From Microbacteriaceae bacterium (GTDB lineage: Bacteria > Actinomycetota > Actinomycetes > Actinomycetales > Microbacteriaceae), in contig WOYR01000241.1 in the NCBI GenBank assembly GCA_011620705.1, positions 1-6,711 of the forward strand: a stretch of 6,711 bases of DNA, written 5' to 3'. The position numbers and the translations under genes were made by a program. The notes under the pieces are model-generated. The model was not told where the DNA came from. It saw only the letters and a list, made by a program, of their open reading frames with translations, and ran no database searches. Shown here piece by piece: positions 1 to 6,372 of the stretch. How positions within the stretch are numbered: the first letter of the stretch is position 1; each line of letters opens with the position of its first letter.

Positions 1-40
1 GCGCGGGCTTTCGCGGAGGGGGCGGGGGGCGGAGCAGGGC

Positions 41-1606
41 TCAGCACTCCGGGTCCTTCGACGGCACCGTGCCATTCAGGAGGTAGTCGTCGACGGCGCT
101 GTTCACGCAGGAGTTGGACTTGTTGTAGGCCGTGTGGCCCTCACCGTGATAGGTGACGAGATGGCCGTGCTGCAACTCCTTCGCGAGGCTCTTGGCCCAG
201 ACGTAGGGGGTGGCGGGGTCGTTGGTGGTGCCCACCACGAGGATGTCGCTCGACCCCTCGGCCGAGATCGGGCCGCGCACCCGGGTGGCGGGGAACGGCC
301 ATTTCGCGCAGCTCGTCCCGCCCCACGCCATCCGCGGGCCGAAGACCGGAGCGTCCTTGCCGAGCTGGGCGGCCTGGGCGCGCATGGTCCCGATCGAGCT
401 GTCGCTGGCATAGTCGAGGCAGTTGATCGCGACGAAGGCCTCGGTCGAGTTGGACGAGTACACGCCATTCGAGTCGCGGTCGTTGTAGCTGTCGGCCAGC
501 AGGAACGCGGTCGTGGTGACGCCCTTGCGCACCTCCTCGAACAGCTTGTCGAGGTATGTCCAGTTGTCCTTGCTGTAGAGCGGCAGGATGATCGCCACGA
601 ACATCGTGTTCGCGCCGAGCCGGCGCCCGTCCGGGTTGCTCAGCGGGCCGGCCTGCAGCTGATCGAGCAACTGCCCGGTCTGCGTCATCGCCTCATCCAC
701 TGTGCCCGTGAACGGGCAAGCGGAACTGCCGATGCAGTTGGCGAGGTAGGCCCGGAAGGCGCTCTCGAACCCTTTGGCCTGGGTGTCGGTCACCATGAAA
801 TCGGTGGTCGCCGGGTCGAGCGCGCCGTCGAGCACCAGGCGGCCGGTCTTCTTCGGGTAGAGCTCGGCATAGCTGGCCCCGAGGAGGGTGCCGTACGAGT
901 AGCCGAGGTAGTTGAGCCTCCTGTCTCCCAGCACGGCGCGCAGCAGGTCGAGGTCGCGGGCGGCGCTGTTGGTGTCCACGTACTGCAGCAGCGGGCCGGT
1001 GTGGTCGAGGCAGTCCTGGCCGAACCGGGCGTTCACCTGCTCGGTTCCCGCGATCCAGGAATCGGTGCCCGGGGTGCCGGGGACGATGTCGTAGTTGAAG
1101 TGGTCGAGCACGGCCGCACCGCCGCAGTCGACGGCCGTCGAACGCCCGACCCCGCGCGGGTCGAAGCCGACGATGTCGTAGCCGGCGCGCAGCGTGCTGT
1201 CGACCGCGTAGTCCAGGTTGTCGCGGATGAAGTCGTACCCGGACGCGCCCGGCCCGCCGGGGTTCACCAGCAGCGAGCCGAGCCGGGTGCCGGTGGCCGG
1301 CTTGCGGATCAGGGCGAGCTCGATGGTCGCCTGCGATGGGTCCTTCCAGTTCATCGGCGCCTTCGCCGTCGTGCACTGGAATCCGGACGAGCAGCTGCTC
1401 CACGTCAGCACCTGCGAGTAGAAGGGCCGCAGATCGGCGGCCACCTTCTCGCCGGTCGGTTTCGAGGTAGAGGCGGTCGGCGCCGGAGCCCGGAACCACG
1501 ACACGCAGCCCGTGAGCAGCAGCGCCGCGACCGACACGGTGGCGAGCGCCGCGAGCAGTCGGCGCCGATGGCGCGAGGAGCCCAGCGAGGAGGGCATGCG
1601 GATCAC
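41..1606 (-). CDS. Secreted alpha/beta-hydrolase lipoprotein, tripeptidyl-aminopeptidase / Hip1-like serine peptidase
   Basis: Predicted exported serine peptidase of 521 aa, anchored to the outer face of the membrane. The N-terminus has a basic stretch (R12-R16), a hydrophobic core (L17-L31) and a lipobox LLTGC with C34 as the lipidation site. The hydrolase fold follows: the oxyanion-type loop NPGGPGASG (115-123), GFDPRGVGRS (147-156), the nucleophile elbow GYSYG with S237, then D463 (NDPATPY) and H491 (GEGHTAY) as the other triad members. The C-terminal part matches the TAP-like domain. Many cysteines, including the last residue, suggest disulfides. Length and triad spacing resemble mycobacterial Hip1 (Rv2224c) and Streptomyces tripeptidyl aminopeptidases (recalled, not searched). 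The GTG start at 1606 is preferred: AAGGA lies 6 nt upstream, while the ATG at 1597 would be 15 nt away. Its GTGA overlaps the holB stop, implying translational coupling. The natural substrate is unknown; tripeptidase activity is only a family guess. Confidence 0.9.
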   Translation of the reverse strand: MIRMPSSLGSSRHRRRLLAALATVSVAALLLTGCVSWFRAPAPTASTSKPTGEKVAADLRPFYSQVLTWSSCSSGFQCTTAKAPMNWKDPSQATIELALIRKPATGTRLGSLLVNPGGPGASGYDFIRDNLDYAVDSTLRAGYDIVGFDPRGVGRSTAVDCGGAAVLDHFNYDIVPGTPGTDSWIAGTEQVNARFGQDCLDHTGPLLQYVDTNSAARDLDLLRAVLGDRRLNYLGYSYGTLLGASYAELYPKKTGRLVLDGALDPATTDFMVTDTQAKGFESAFRAYLANCIGSSACPFTGTVDEAMTQTGQLLDQLQAGPLSNPDGRRLGANTMFVAIILPLYSKDNWTYLDKLFEEVRKGVTTTAFLLADSYNDRDSNGVYSSNSTEAFVAINCLDYASDSSIGTMRAQAAQLGKDAPVFGPRMAWGGTSCAKWPFPATRVRGPISAEGSSDILVVGTTNDPATPYVWAKSLAKELQHGHLVTYHGEGHTAYNKSNSCVNSAVDDYLLNGTVPSKDPEC

Positions 1607-2763
1607 AGCGGGTCCTTCCGGGACGGTGCGGGTACAGTCTCGGGGCTGCGCACCGCGCTCACCAGCACCGCTTCGAGGGCCAGAGCCGGAGCCACGTTGC
1701 CCTCGATGCGCACCCGGGCTTCGGCGATCGCGTCGAGCGTGGCGAGGGTGCGGGCGGGAGTCGCGAGCCGGGCGGCGGCCTCGAGTTCCGAGTAGATGGC
1801 GAGGTTCACCGGTTCCACCCCGACACCGAGCTGCAGCAGCAGGATGTCGCGGTACAGCGACAGCAGATCGACCAGGATGCGGTCGAGGCCGTCGCGCAGG
1901 CTGCGGGTCGCCCGGCGCTTCTGGTCCTCCTCGAGCGCCTTCAGCTGGGGGCGGAGCGCCGGAGGGATCGTGCCGCCCGCCTCGATGCCGAGGGAGCGCA
2001 GAGCACCCTCCCGTTCCTCGGCGTCGCGCTCCTCCGTGATCGCCTTCGCGTCGTCGCCTGCCACCTCGAGCAGTTCGGCGGCCGCGATCACCGCGCCCGA
2101 GACGCTCCGGATGCCGAGCGCCAGCTGCAGGGTCCTGGCCCGTCTCGCGCGCGCCTGCTCGTTCGTCGCCAGCCGGTGCGCCATGCCGATGTGGGACTGC
2201 GCCTCGCGCGCCGCGCGCTGCGCCTCCTGCAGGCTCACGCCGTCCCGGCGGGAGATGAGCTCGGCGACGTCGTCGACGCTCGGGACGCGCAGCCGCACGC
2301 TGCGCACGCGGGAGCGGATGGTGGGGATCAGGTCCGCCTCGGAGGGGGCGCAGAGGATCCACACGGTGCGGGGCGGCGGTTCCTCGAGGGCCTTCAGCAG
2401 CACGTTCGAGGTGCGCTCCGTCATCCGGTCGGCGTCTTCGATGACCATCACCCGGTAGCGCCCGACGCTCGGCGAGTACTGGCTGGAGGCGACGAGCTGG
2501 CGGACCTCCTCGATCGAGATGAGCACGCGATCGGTGCTGAGGACACCGAGATCCGGATGCGTCCGGGCCGCCACCAGCGCTTCTGCCGCGGCCTCCCCGC
2601 CGGGCCGGGCCAGCAGCGCGGCCGCGAAGGCGTATGCCAGGGTGGAGCGCCCGGACCCGGGCGGCCCGGTGATCAGCCAGGAATGGGTGAGCCCGTCGCC
2701 GGCCGCCGCGGCGCGCATGGTCTCGATCGCGGCGGTCTGGCCGATCAGGTCATCCCATGCCAT
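1603..2763 (-). CDS. holB: DNA polymerase III subunit delta-prime (clamp loader), zinc-module cysteines missing
   Basis: A 386-aa clamp-loader subunit that works with DnaX and delta to load the beta sliding clamp. The AAA+-like N-terminal part shows MAWDDLIGQ (1-9), a P-loop-like GPPGSGRST (33-41) with Arg39 in place of the catalytic Lys, HPDL (69-72), a Walker-B-like VMVIEDADRM (105-114), NVLLKALEEPP (120-130) and TIRSRVR (148-154) at the position of the SRC motif. The rest is helical, as expected for the collar domain. The Lys-to-Arg change is common in delta-prime, which does not need to hydrolyse ATP. Unusually, the segment between the P-loop and HPDL (residues 50-68) has no cysteine, so the four-Cys zinc module is absent, and the SRC cysteine is Val153. 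The only cysteine in the protein is C138. The ATG at 2763 lies 9 nt after the tmk stop, with a weak AGTAGG overlapping that stop. The alternative, a DnaX paralogue, is unlikely given the length and the degenerate P-loop. Confidence 0.93.
   Translation of the reverse strand: MAWDDLIGQTAAIETMRAAAAGDGLTHSWLITGPPGSGRSTLAYAFAAALLARPGGEAAAEALVAARTHPDLGVLSTDRVLISIEEVRQLVASSQYSPSVGRYRVMVIEDADRMTERTSNVLLKALEEPPPRTVWILCAPSEADLIPTIRSRVRSVRLRVPSVDDVAELISRRDGVSLQEAQRAAREAQSHIGMAHRLATNEQARARRARTLQLALGIRSVSGAVIAAAELLEVAGDDAKAITEERDAEEREGALRSLGIEAGGTIPPALRPQLKALEEDQKRRATRSLRDGLDRILVDLLSLYRDILLLQLGVGVEPVNLAIYSELEAAARLATPARTLATLDAIAEARVRIEGNVAPALALEAVLVSAVRSPETVPAPSRKDPL
1613..1617 (-). promoter_or_regulatory. 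Shine-Dalgarno site (AAGGA) of the lipoprotein gene, inside holB
   Basis: AAGGA on the minus strand sits 6 nt before the GTG at 1606. It lies within the last codons of holB (those encoding RKDPL). It decides the start between GTG 1606 and ATG 1597. Together with the GTGA stop/start overlap it points to coupled translation of the two genes. Confidence 0.7.
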
Positions 2764-2772
2764 ACCGAGAAC

Positions 2773-3420
2773 CTACTTCAGCGCGGCGGACACCCGGGAC
2801 CGGATGAGCGCCGCGAGTTCGTCGACGGGGAGGCTCGCGTCGAGCACCATGAAGCGCTCCGGCTCGGCCGCTGCGAGCGCGAGGTAGGCGTCGCGCACCC
2901 GGGCGTGGAACTCGGCCGCCTCGGATTCGAGCCGGTCGTAACGGGTGCGCGATCCGTCCAAGCGGCTGCGGCCGATCCCCACTTCGAGGTCGAGCAGCAC
3001 GGTGAGGTCCGGCAGCAGCCCCTCGGCCGCCCAGAGGGACAGCCTGCGGATCTCGTCGGCCTCCAGTCCGCGGCCGACGCCCTGGTAGGCGACGGAGGAG
3101 TCGAGGTAGCGGTCCTGCAGCACGATCTCGCCGCGATCGAGGGCTGGTCGCACGACCGCGGCCACGTGCTGGGCGCGGTCGGCTGCGTAGAGGAGCGCCT
3201 CGGCGCGGGGAGCAATGTGCCCGCGGTGATGGAGCACGATCTCGCGGATCGCCTCGCCCACCTCGGTGCCGCCCGGTTCGCGGGTCCGCACCACCGTGCG
3301 CCCCTGCTTGCGCAGCCACGCCTCGAGCAGCGCGGCCTGGGTCGACTTGCCCGATCCGTCGCCGCCCTCGAAGGTGAGGAACAGACCGGGATGCTGCCGC
3401 TCGATCATGGCCGGAGCCAC
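2773..3420 (-). CDS. tmk: Thymidylate kinase (dTMP kinase)
   Basis: Cytoplasmic enzyme phosphorylating dTMP to dTDP with ATP, in the dTTP supply pathway. At 215 aa it has the usual family length. Motifs in order: P-loop GGDGSGKST (19-27), EPGGT (48-52), LLYAADRAQH (76-85), the DRY motif in DRYLDSSVAYQG (103-114), PDLTVLLDL (137-145) and an Arg-rich LID around R151-R163. The P-loop has no basic residue after the Asp while the LID is basic, which fits the bacterial type II class. The start is uncertain. GTG at 3420, used here, gives a 6-bp gap after topA and has AAGAGG about 12 nt upstream. ATG at 3408 gives 211 aa beginning MIERQHPGLF but has no visible ribosome-binding site. Either could be reached by reinitiation after topA. 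Confidence 0.95.
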   Translation of the reverse strand: MAPAMIERQHPGLFLTFEGGDGSGKSTQAALLEAWLRKQGRTVVRTREPGGTEVGEAIREIVLHHRGHIAPRAEALLYAADRAQHVAAVVRPALDRGEIVLQDRYLDSSVAYQGVGRGLEADEIRRLSLWAAEGLLPDLTVLLDLEVGIGRSRLDGSRTRYDRLESEAAEFHARVRDAYLALAAAEPERFMVLDASLPVDELAALIRSRVSAALK

Positions 3421-3426
3421 AGCGCT

Positions 3427-6225
3427 TCAGCGCCTCTTCGCGGGGGCGCGCTTCGCCGGTGCGCGCTTGGACCTCGGTTTCGCAGGACCCTTGGCGCGCT
3501 TGTCGGCGAGCAGCTGCACGGCGCGTTCGAAGTCGAGGCCCTCGACATCCTCGCCCCGCGGCAGCGTCGCGTTGGTGTCGCCGTCGGTGACGTAGACGCC
3601 GAAGCGGCCGTCGCGCACCTTGATGGGCTTGCCGCTGACCGGGTCCGCCTCGAACTCCCTGAGCGAGCTGGACGGGCGGCGAGCGCCGTACTTGGGCTGC
3701 GCGAAGATCTCCAGCGCCGCTGGCAGCCCGATGTCGAAGATCTGATCCTCGGAGTCGAGCGAGCGGCTGTCCGTCCCCTTCTTCAGGTATGGGCCGTATC
3801 GGCCGTTCTGCGCGGTGATGTCCTCGCCGGTCTCCGGGTCCTGCCCGACCACGCGGGGGAGGTCGAGCAGCCGGAGGGCGGTCGCCAGGTCGATGGTCGC
3901 GGGATCCATCGTCTTGAACAGGGATGCCGTGCGCGGCTTCGGCGCGGCGGCCGTCTTCTTCTTGGGGGCGGCCTTCTTCCTGGCCGGAGCCCCCGCGGTC
4001 TGGATGACCTCACCGGTTGCGGGGTCGACGGCGTGCACCGTCTCGGCGATCGGCTCGACGGCGGCCGCCGCCTCGGCGGGGACCCCCGGCTCCGGTTCGA
4101 GCTCGGTCACGTACGGGCCGTAGCGCCCGTCCTTCGCGACGATCATCCTGCCGTTGCCCGGGTTGATCCCCAGCTCGCGGTCGGTGTTCACGGGCGCCGC
4201 GATCAGTTCGCGCGCCTTCTCGGCGGTGAGCTCGTCGGGTGCGAGATCCTCGGGGACGTTGACCCGCCGCGGGGGCAGCGCCTCGCCATCCGGGCCGATG
4301 CCGGCCGGGGCCTCGAGATAGGGGCCGTACTTGCCGATCCGCAGGGTGATATCCGGCGCGATCGGGATCGAGTTGATCGAACGGGCGTCGATGTCGCCCA
4401 GGTTGTCGATCACCTGGCGCAGGCCCCGGTGCTTGTCGCTGCCGAAGTAGAAGTCGTTCAACCAGTCGACGCGGTCGGCGGTGCCGTCGGCGATGAGGTC
4501 GAGGTCCTCCTCCATCTCCGCCGTGAAGTCGTATTCGACCAGCTCGGCGAAGTGCTCCTCGAGCAGGCGGACCACGCTGAACGCGATCCAGTTCGGCACC
4601 AGCGCGGTGCCGCGCGGCGTGACGTAGCCGCGGTCGATGATCGTGGAGATGATGCTCGCGTAGGTGGATGGGCGCCCGATGCCGAGCTCCTCGAGCGTCT
4701 TCACCAGGCTCGCCTCGGTGTAACGCGGCGGCGGGCTGGTCTCGTGGCCCTTCGCCTCGACCTCCTGCAGTGCGAGCACCTGGCCTTCGCTCAGCGGCGG
4801 CAGGCTCGCGCCGGCGCCCTCGCGCTGGTCGTCGGTGTTGCGCTCCTCGTCGTGGCCCTCCTCGTAGGCGGAGAGGAAGCCGCGGAAGGTGATGACGGTG
4901 CCGGATGCCGTGAACTCGGCGGTGCCGGCATCCGCCGTCGCGGCGGTGATCGTCACGGATGCGGTGGAGCCGCGGGCGTCGGCCATCTGCGAGGCGACCG
5001 TGCGCTTCCAGATCAGTTCGTAGAGCTTGAAGTCGTTGCCGCGCAGCACGCTCGACAGCTCGGACGGCGTCTTGAAGACGTCGCCTGCCGGGCGCACCGC
5101 CTCGTGCGCCTCCTGCGCGTTCTTCGACTTGCTGGCGTAGACGCGCGGCTTGTCGGGCACCGTCTCGGCGCCGTAGAGCGTTGCGGCCTGGCTGCGCGCC
5201 GCGTCGATCGCCTGCTGCGAGAGCGTCGAGGAGTCGGTGCGCATATAGGTGATGTGGCCGTTCTCGTAGAGCCCCTGCGCGACGCTCATCGTCTGGCGGG
5301 CCGAGAAGCGCAGCTTGCGCGCCGCCTCCTGCTGCAGGGTGGAGGTGGTGAACGGCGCAGCAGGGCGGCGGGTGTACGGCTTGGACTCGACGCTCGTCAC
5401 GGTGAAGCCCGTCGAGTCGAGGCGCAATGCCGCGGCGAGGGTCTCGGCCGCGGTCTCATCGAGCGCGACCACCTGGCCGCTGCCGCTGCCGTTCAGCATG
5501 CCGTGGTCGTCGAAGTCGCGGCCGGATGCCACCCGCCTGCCGTCGAGGCGGGCGAGCCTCGCGTCGAAAGCGCTGGCGCCGGCCTCGGGGGCGAGCGCGG
5601 CGCTCAGATCCCAGTACGACGCGGAGACGAAGGCGAGCCGCTCCCGCTCGCGGTCGACGACCAGGCGGGTCGCCGCGGACTGCACGCGCCCGGCCGAGAG
5701 ACCCGGCCCGACCTTGCGCCAGAGCACCGGCGAGACCTCGAAGCCGTAGAGGCGGTCCAGGATGCGGCGGGTCTCCTGCGCGTCGACGAGATCGGTGTCG
5801 AGCTCGCGGAAGTTCTCCTGCGCGCGCTGGATCGCCTCGGGCGTGATCTCGTGGAAGACCATCCGCTTCACCGGGATCTTCGGCTTCAGCACCTCGAGCA
5901 GATGCCAGGCGATGGCCTCGCCTTCGCGGTCCTCATCCGTTGCGAGGTAGAGCTCGTCGGCGTCCTTGAGCGCCCGCTTCAGTTCTGCGACCGTCTTCTT
6001 CTTCTCATCGCTGACGGCGTAGTAAGGAGTGAAGCCGTTGTCGACGTCGACCGAGAACTTGCCGATCGAGCCCTTCTTGAGCTCCGGCGGCAGATTCTTC
6101 GGCTCGATGAGGTCCCGGATGTGCCCGACCGAGGCCTGCACCTCGTAGCCATCGCCGAGGTACTGCGCAATGGTCTTGGCCTTCGCCGGCGACTCGACGA
6201 TCACCAGCTTCTTGGTCCCGGGCAC
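3427..6225 (-). CDS. topA: Type IA DNA topoisomerase I
   Basis: A 932-aa enzyme that relaxes negative supercoils by transient single-strand cleavage. The TOPRIM domain (about 5-120) starts KLVIVESPAKAKTI, with E11 and the metal-binding D97, D99 and E101 in TDEDREGEA. The core carries GPGLSAGRVQSAA (173-185) and the active-site Y327 in TYMRTDSS. PPPRYTEASLVKTLEELGIG follows later in the core. The C-terminal region has no zinc fingers. Instead it has four topoisomerase C-terminal repeats, marked by YGPY at 632-635, 701-704 and 810-813 and FGVY at 875-878. A long Ala/Lys/Pro linker (about 715-770) separates repeats 2 and 3, and the protein ends in a basic tail (908-932). This architecture is typical of actinobacterial TopA, where the tail binds DNA. 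GTG 6225 is chosen because it gives MPGTKKLVIVESPAKAK and has AAGGGGAG just upstream; an extension to 6267 adds 14 unrelated residues. It is probably the first gene of the operon. Confidence 0.97.
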   Translation of the reverse strand: MPGTKKLVIVESPAKAKTIAQYLGDGYEVQASVGHIRDLIEPKNLPPELKKGSIGKFSVDVDNGFTPYYAVSDEKKKTVAELKRALKDADELYLATDEDREGEAIAWHLLEVLKPKIPVKRMVFHEITPEAIQRAQENFRELDTDLVDAQETRRILDRLYGFEVSPVLWRKVGPGLSAGRVQSAATRLVVDRERERLAFVSASYWDLSAALAPEAGASAFDARLARLDGRRVASGRDFDDHGMLNGSGSGQVVALDETAAETLAAALRLDSTGFTVTSVESKPYTRRPAAPFTTSTLQQEAARKLRFSARQTMSVAQGLYENGHITYMRTDSSTLSQQAIDAARSQAATLYGAETVPDKPRVYASKSKNAQEAHEAVRPAGDVFKTPSELSSVLRGNDFKLYELIWKRTVASQMADARGSTASVTITAATADAGTAEFTASGTVITFRGFLSAYEEGHDEERNTDDQREGAGASLPPLSEGQVLALQEVEAKGHETSPPPRYTEASLVKTLEELGIGRPSTYASIISTIIDRGYVTPRGTALVPNWIAFSVVRLLEEHFAELVEYDFTAEMEEDLDLIADGTADRVDWLNDFYFGSDKHRGLRQVIDNLGDIDARSINSIPIAPDITLRIGKYGPYLEAPAGIGPDGEALPPRRVNVPEDLAPDELTAEKARELIAAPVNTDRELGINPGNGRMIVAKDGRYGPYVTELEPEPGVPAEAAAAVEPIAETVHAVDPATGEVIQTAGAPARKKAAPKKKTAAAPKPRTASLFKTMDPATIDLATALRLLDLPRVVGQDPETGEDITAQNGRYGPYLKKGTDSRSLDSEDQIFDIGLPAALEIFAQPKYGARRPSSSLREFEADPVSGKPIKVRDGRFGVYVTDGDTNATLPRGEDVEGLDFERAVQLLADKRAKGPAKPRSKRAPAKRAPAKRR
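3436..3465 (-). repeat. 15-bp tandem duplication encoding the end of the TopA basic tail
   Basis: On the plus strand, CTTCGCGGGGGCGCG (3436-3450) is followed at once by CTTCGCCGGTGCGCG (3451-3465), two copies differing at two positions. On the coding strand each copy encodes one five-residue unit, read as KRAPAKRAPAK in the tail. It looks like slippage-prone, in-frame repeat DNA within a low-complexity basic tail. Confidence 0.75.
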
Positions 6226-6227
6226 TT

Positions 6228-6235
6228 CTCCCCTT
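6228..6235 (-). promoter_or_regulatory. Shine-Dalgarno site (AAGGGGAG) of topA
   Basis: AAGGGGAG reads towards the GTG at 6225, with about 4 nt between AAGGGG and the start codon. The spacing is short but usable. The site supports GTG 6225 over the upstream in-frame GTG at 6267. Confidence 0.65.
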
Positions 6236-6248
6236 CCGTCCGAGGCAC

Positions 6249-6254
6249 ACCATA
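6249..6254 (-). promoter_or_regulatory. Candidate -10 element (TATGGT) for the topA operon
   Basis: TATGGT on the minus strand fits the loose TANNNT pattern of actinobacterial -10 boxes. It sits in the only locally AT-enriched stretch between the hairpins and topA. Transcription starting about 7 nt downstream would leave a leader of roughly 17 nt that contains the Shine-Dalgarno site. No convincing -35 hexamer appears 16-18 nt upstream (gcgcac, agcgca and gagcgc at those spacings), so the call is tentative. Confidence 0.35.
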
Positions 6255-6315
6255 CACAGTCCCGCACGGAGTGCGCTCGGACCGCCGCACCGCGTCCGCT
6301 CCGGGCCGCTCGATC

Positions 6316-6329
6316 TTCGGATGCCCGAA
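6316..6329. repeat. Small inverted repeat TTCGG-ATGC-CCGAA
   Basis: Perfect 5-bp arms with a 4-nt loop, lying 4 nt beyond the larger hairpin on the topA side. The T-tract of the larger hairpin runs into the first arm on the minus strand. It could extend a terminator structure or be chance. Confidence 0.4.
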
Positions 6330-6350
6330 AATGCGGGCTCCGAGAGCCCG
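6327..6350 (-). terminator. Probable intrinsic terminator after the TadE-like gene
   Basis: CGGGCTC (6334-6340), loop CGA (6341-6343) and GAGCCCG (6344-6350) form a perfect 7-bp GC-rich hairpin with a 3-nt loop. On the minus strand it is followed by CATTTTCGG, so a short T run comes 2 nt after the stem. It starts 22 bp after the TadE-like stop codon and lies before the candidate topA promoter, so it would separate the two transcription units. The T run is short, so termination may be partial. Confidence 0.6.
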
Positions 6351-6372
6351 GGTGGGGCGTTTCGCGTCCAGC

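Larger units (their letters stand above)
6226..6372. other. Intergenic region between the TadE-like gene and topA
   Basis: This is the only sizeable non-coding stretch (147 bp). From the TadE-like side it holds a terminator-like hairpin (6334-6350), a second small inverted repeat (6316-6329), about 60 bp of GC-rich sequence with no recognised motif, the candidate -10 box (6249-6254) and the topA Shine-Dalgarno site (6228-6235). I see no tRNA, riboswitch or small ORF in it. Confidence 0.7.

Noticed and set aside
1..40. Possible hairpin or tRNA downstream of the lipoprotein gene
   Set aside because: The arms CGCG/CGCG around 1-16 are short and no T run is visible on the minus strand before the window ends. 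Forty GC-rich bases are too few to identify an RNA gene or terminator.
693..1499. Minus-strand open frame of 268 codons inside the lipoprotein gene
   Set aside because: It is an alternative frame of a gene with a complete signal peptide and catalytic triad. The product is Arg-rich and low in complexity.
134..1795. Plus-strand open frame of 553 codons
   Set aside because: It is antisense to the lipoprotein and the holB end. It is rich in Arg, Gly, Val and Ala, has no recognisable motif, and is expected in high-GC DNA where the antisense third-position frame lacks stops.
1607..2362. Open frame of about 250 codons extending upstream of the lipoprotein gene across holB on the same strand
   Set aside because: It is a frame-shifted reading of holB. 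The translation is Arg/Gly/Pro-rich with no domain, whereas the holB frame gives a clear clamp-loader protein and the signal peptide starts at 1606.
3422..3433. Short inverted repeat GCGC-TTCA-GCGC at the topA/tmk junction as a terminator
   Set aside because: The stem is only 4-5 bp with no T-tract, and it overlaps the topA stop with tmk starting 6 bp later, so termination here is unlikely.
6226..6267. N-terminal extension of TopA from GTG 6267
   Set aside because: It adds 14 residues unlike TopA, overlaps the candidate -10 box and lacks a ribosome-binding site; GTG 6225 gives the family-typical MPGTKKLVIVESPAKAK.
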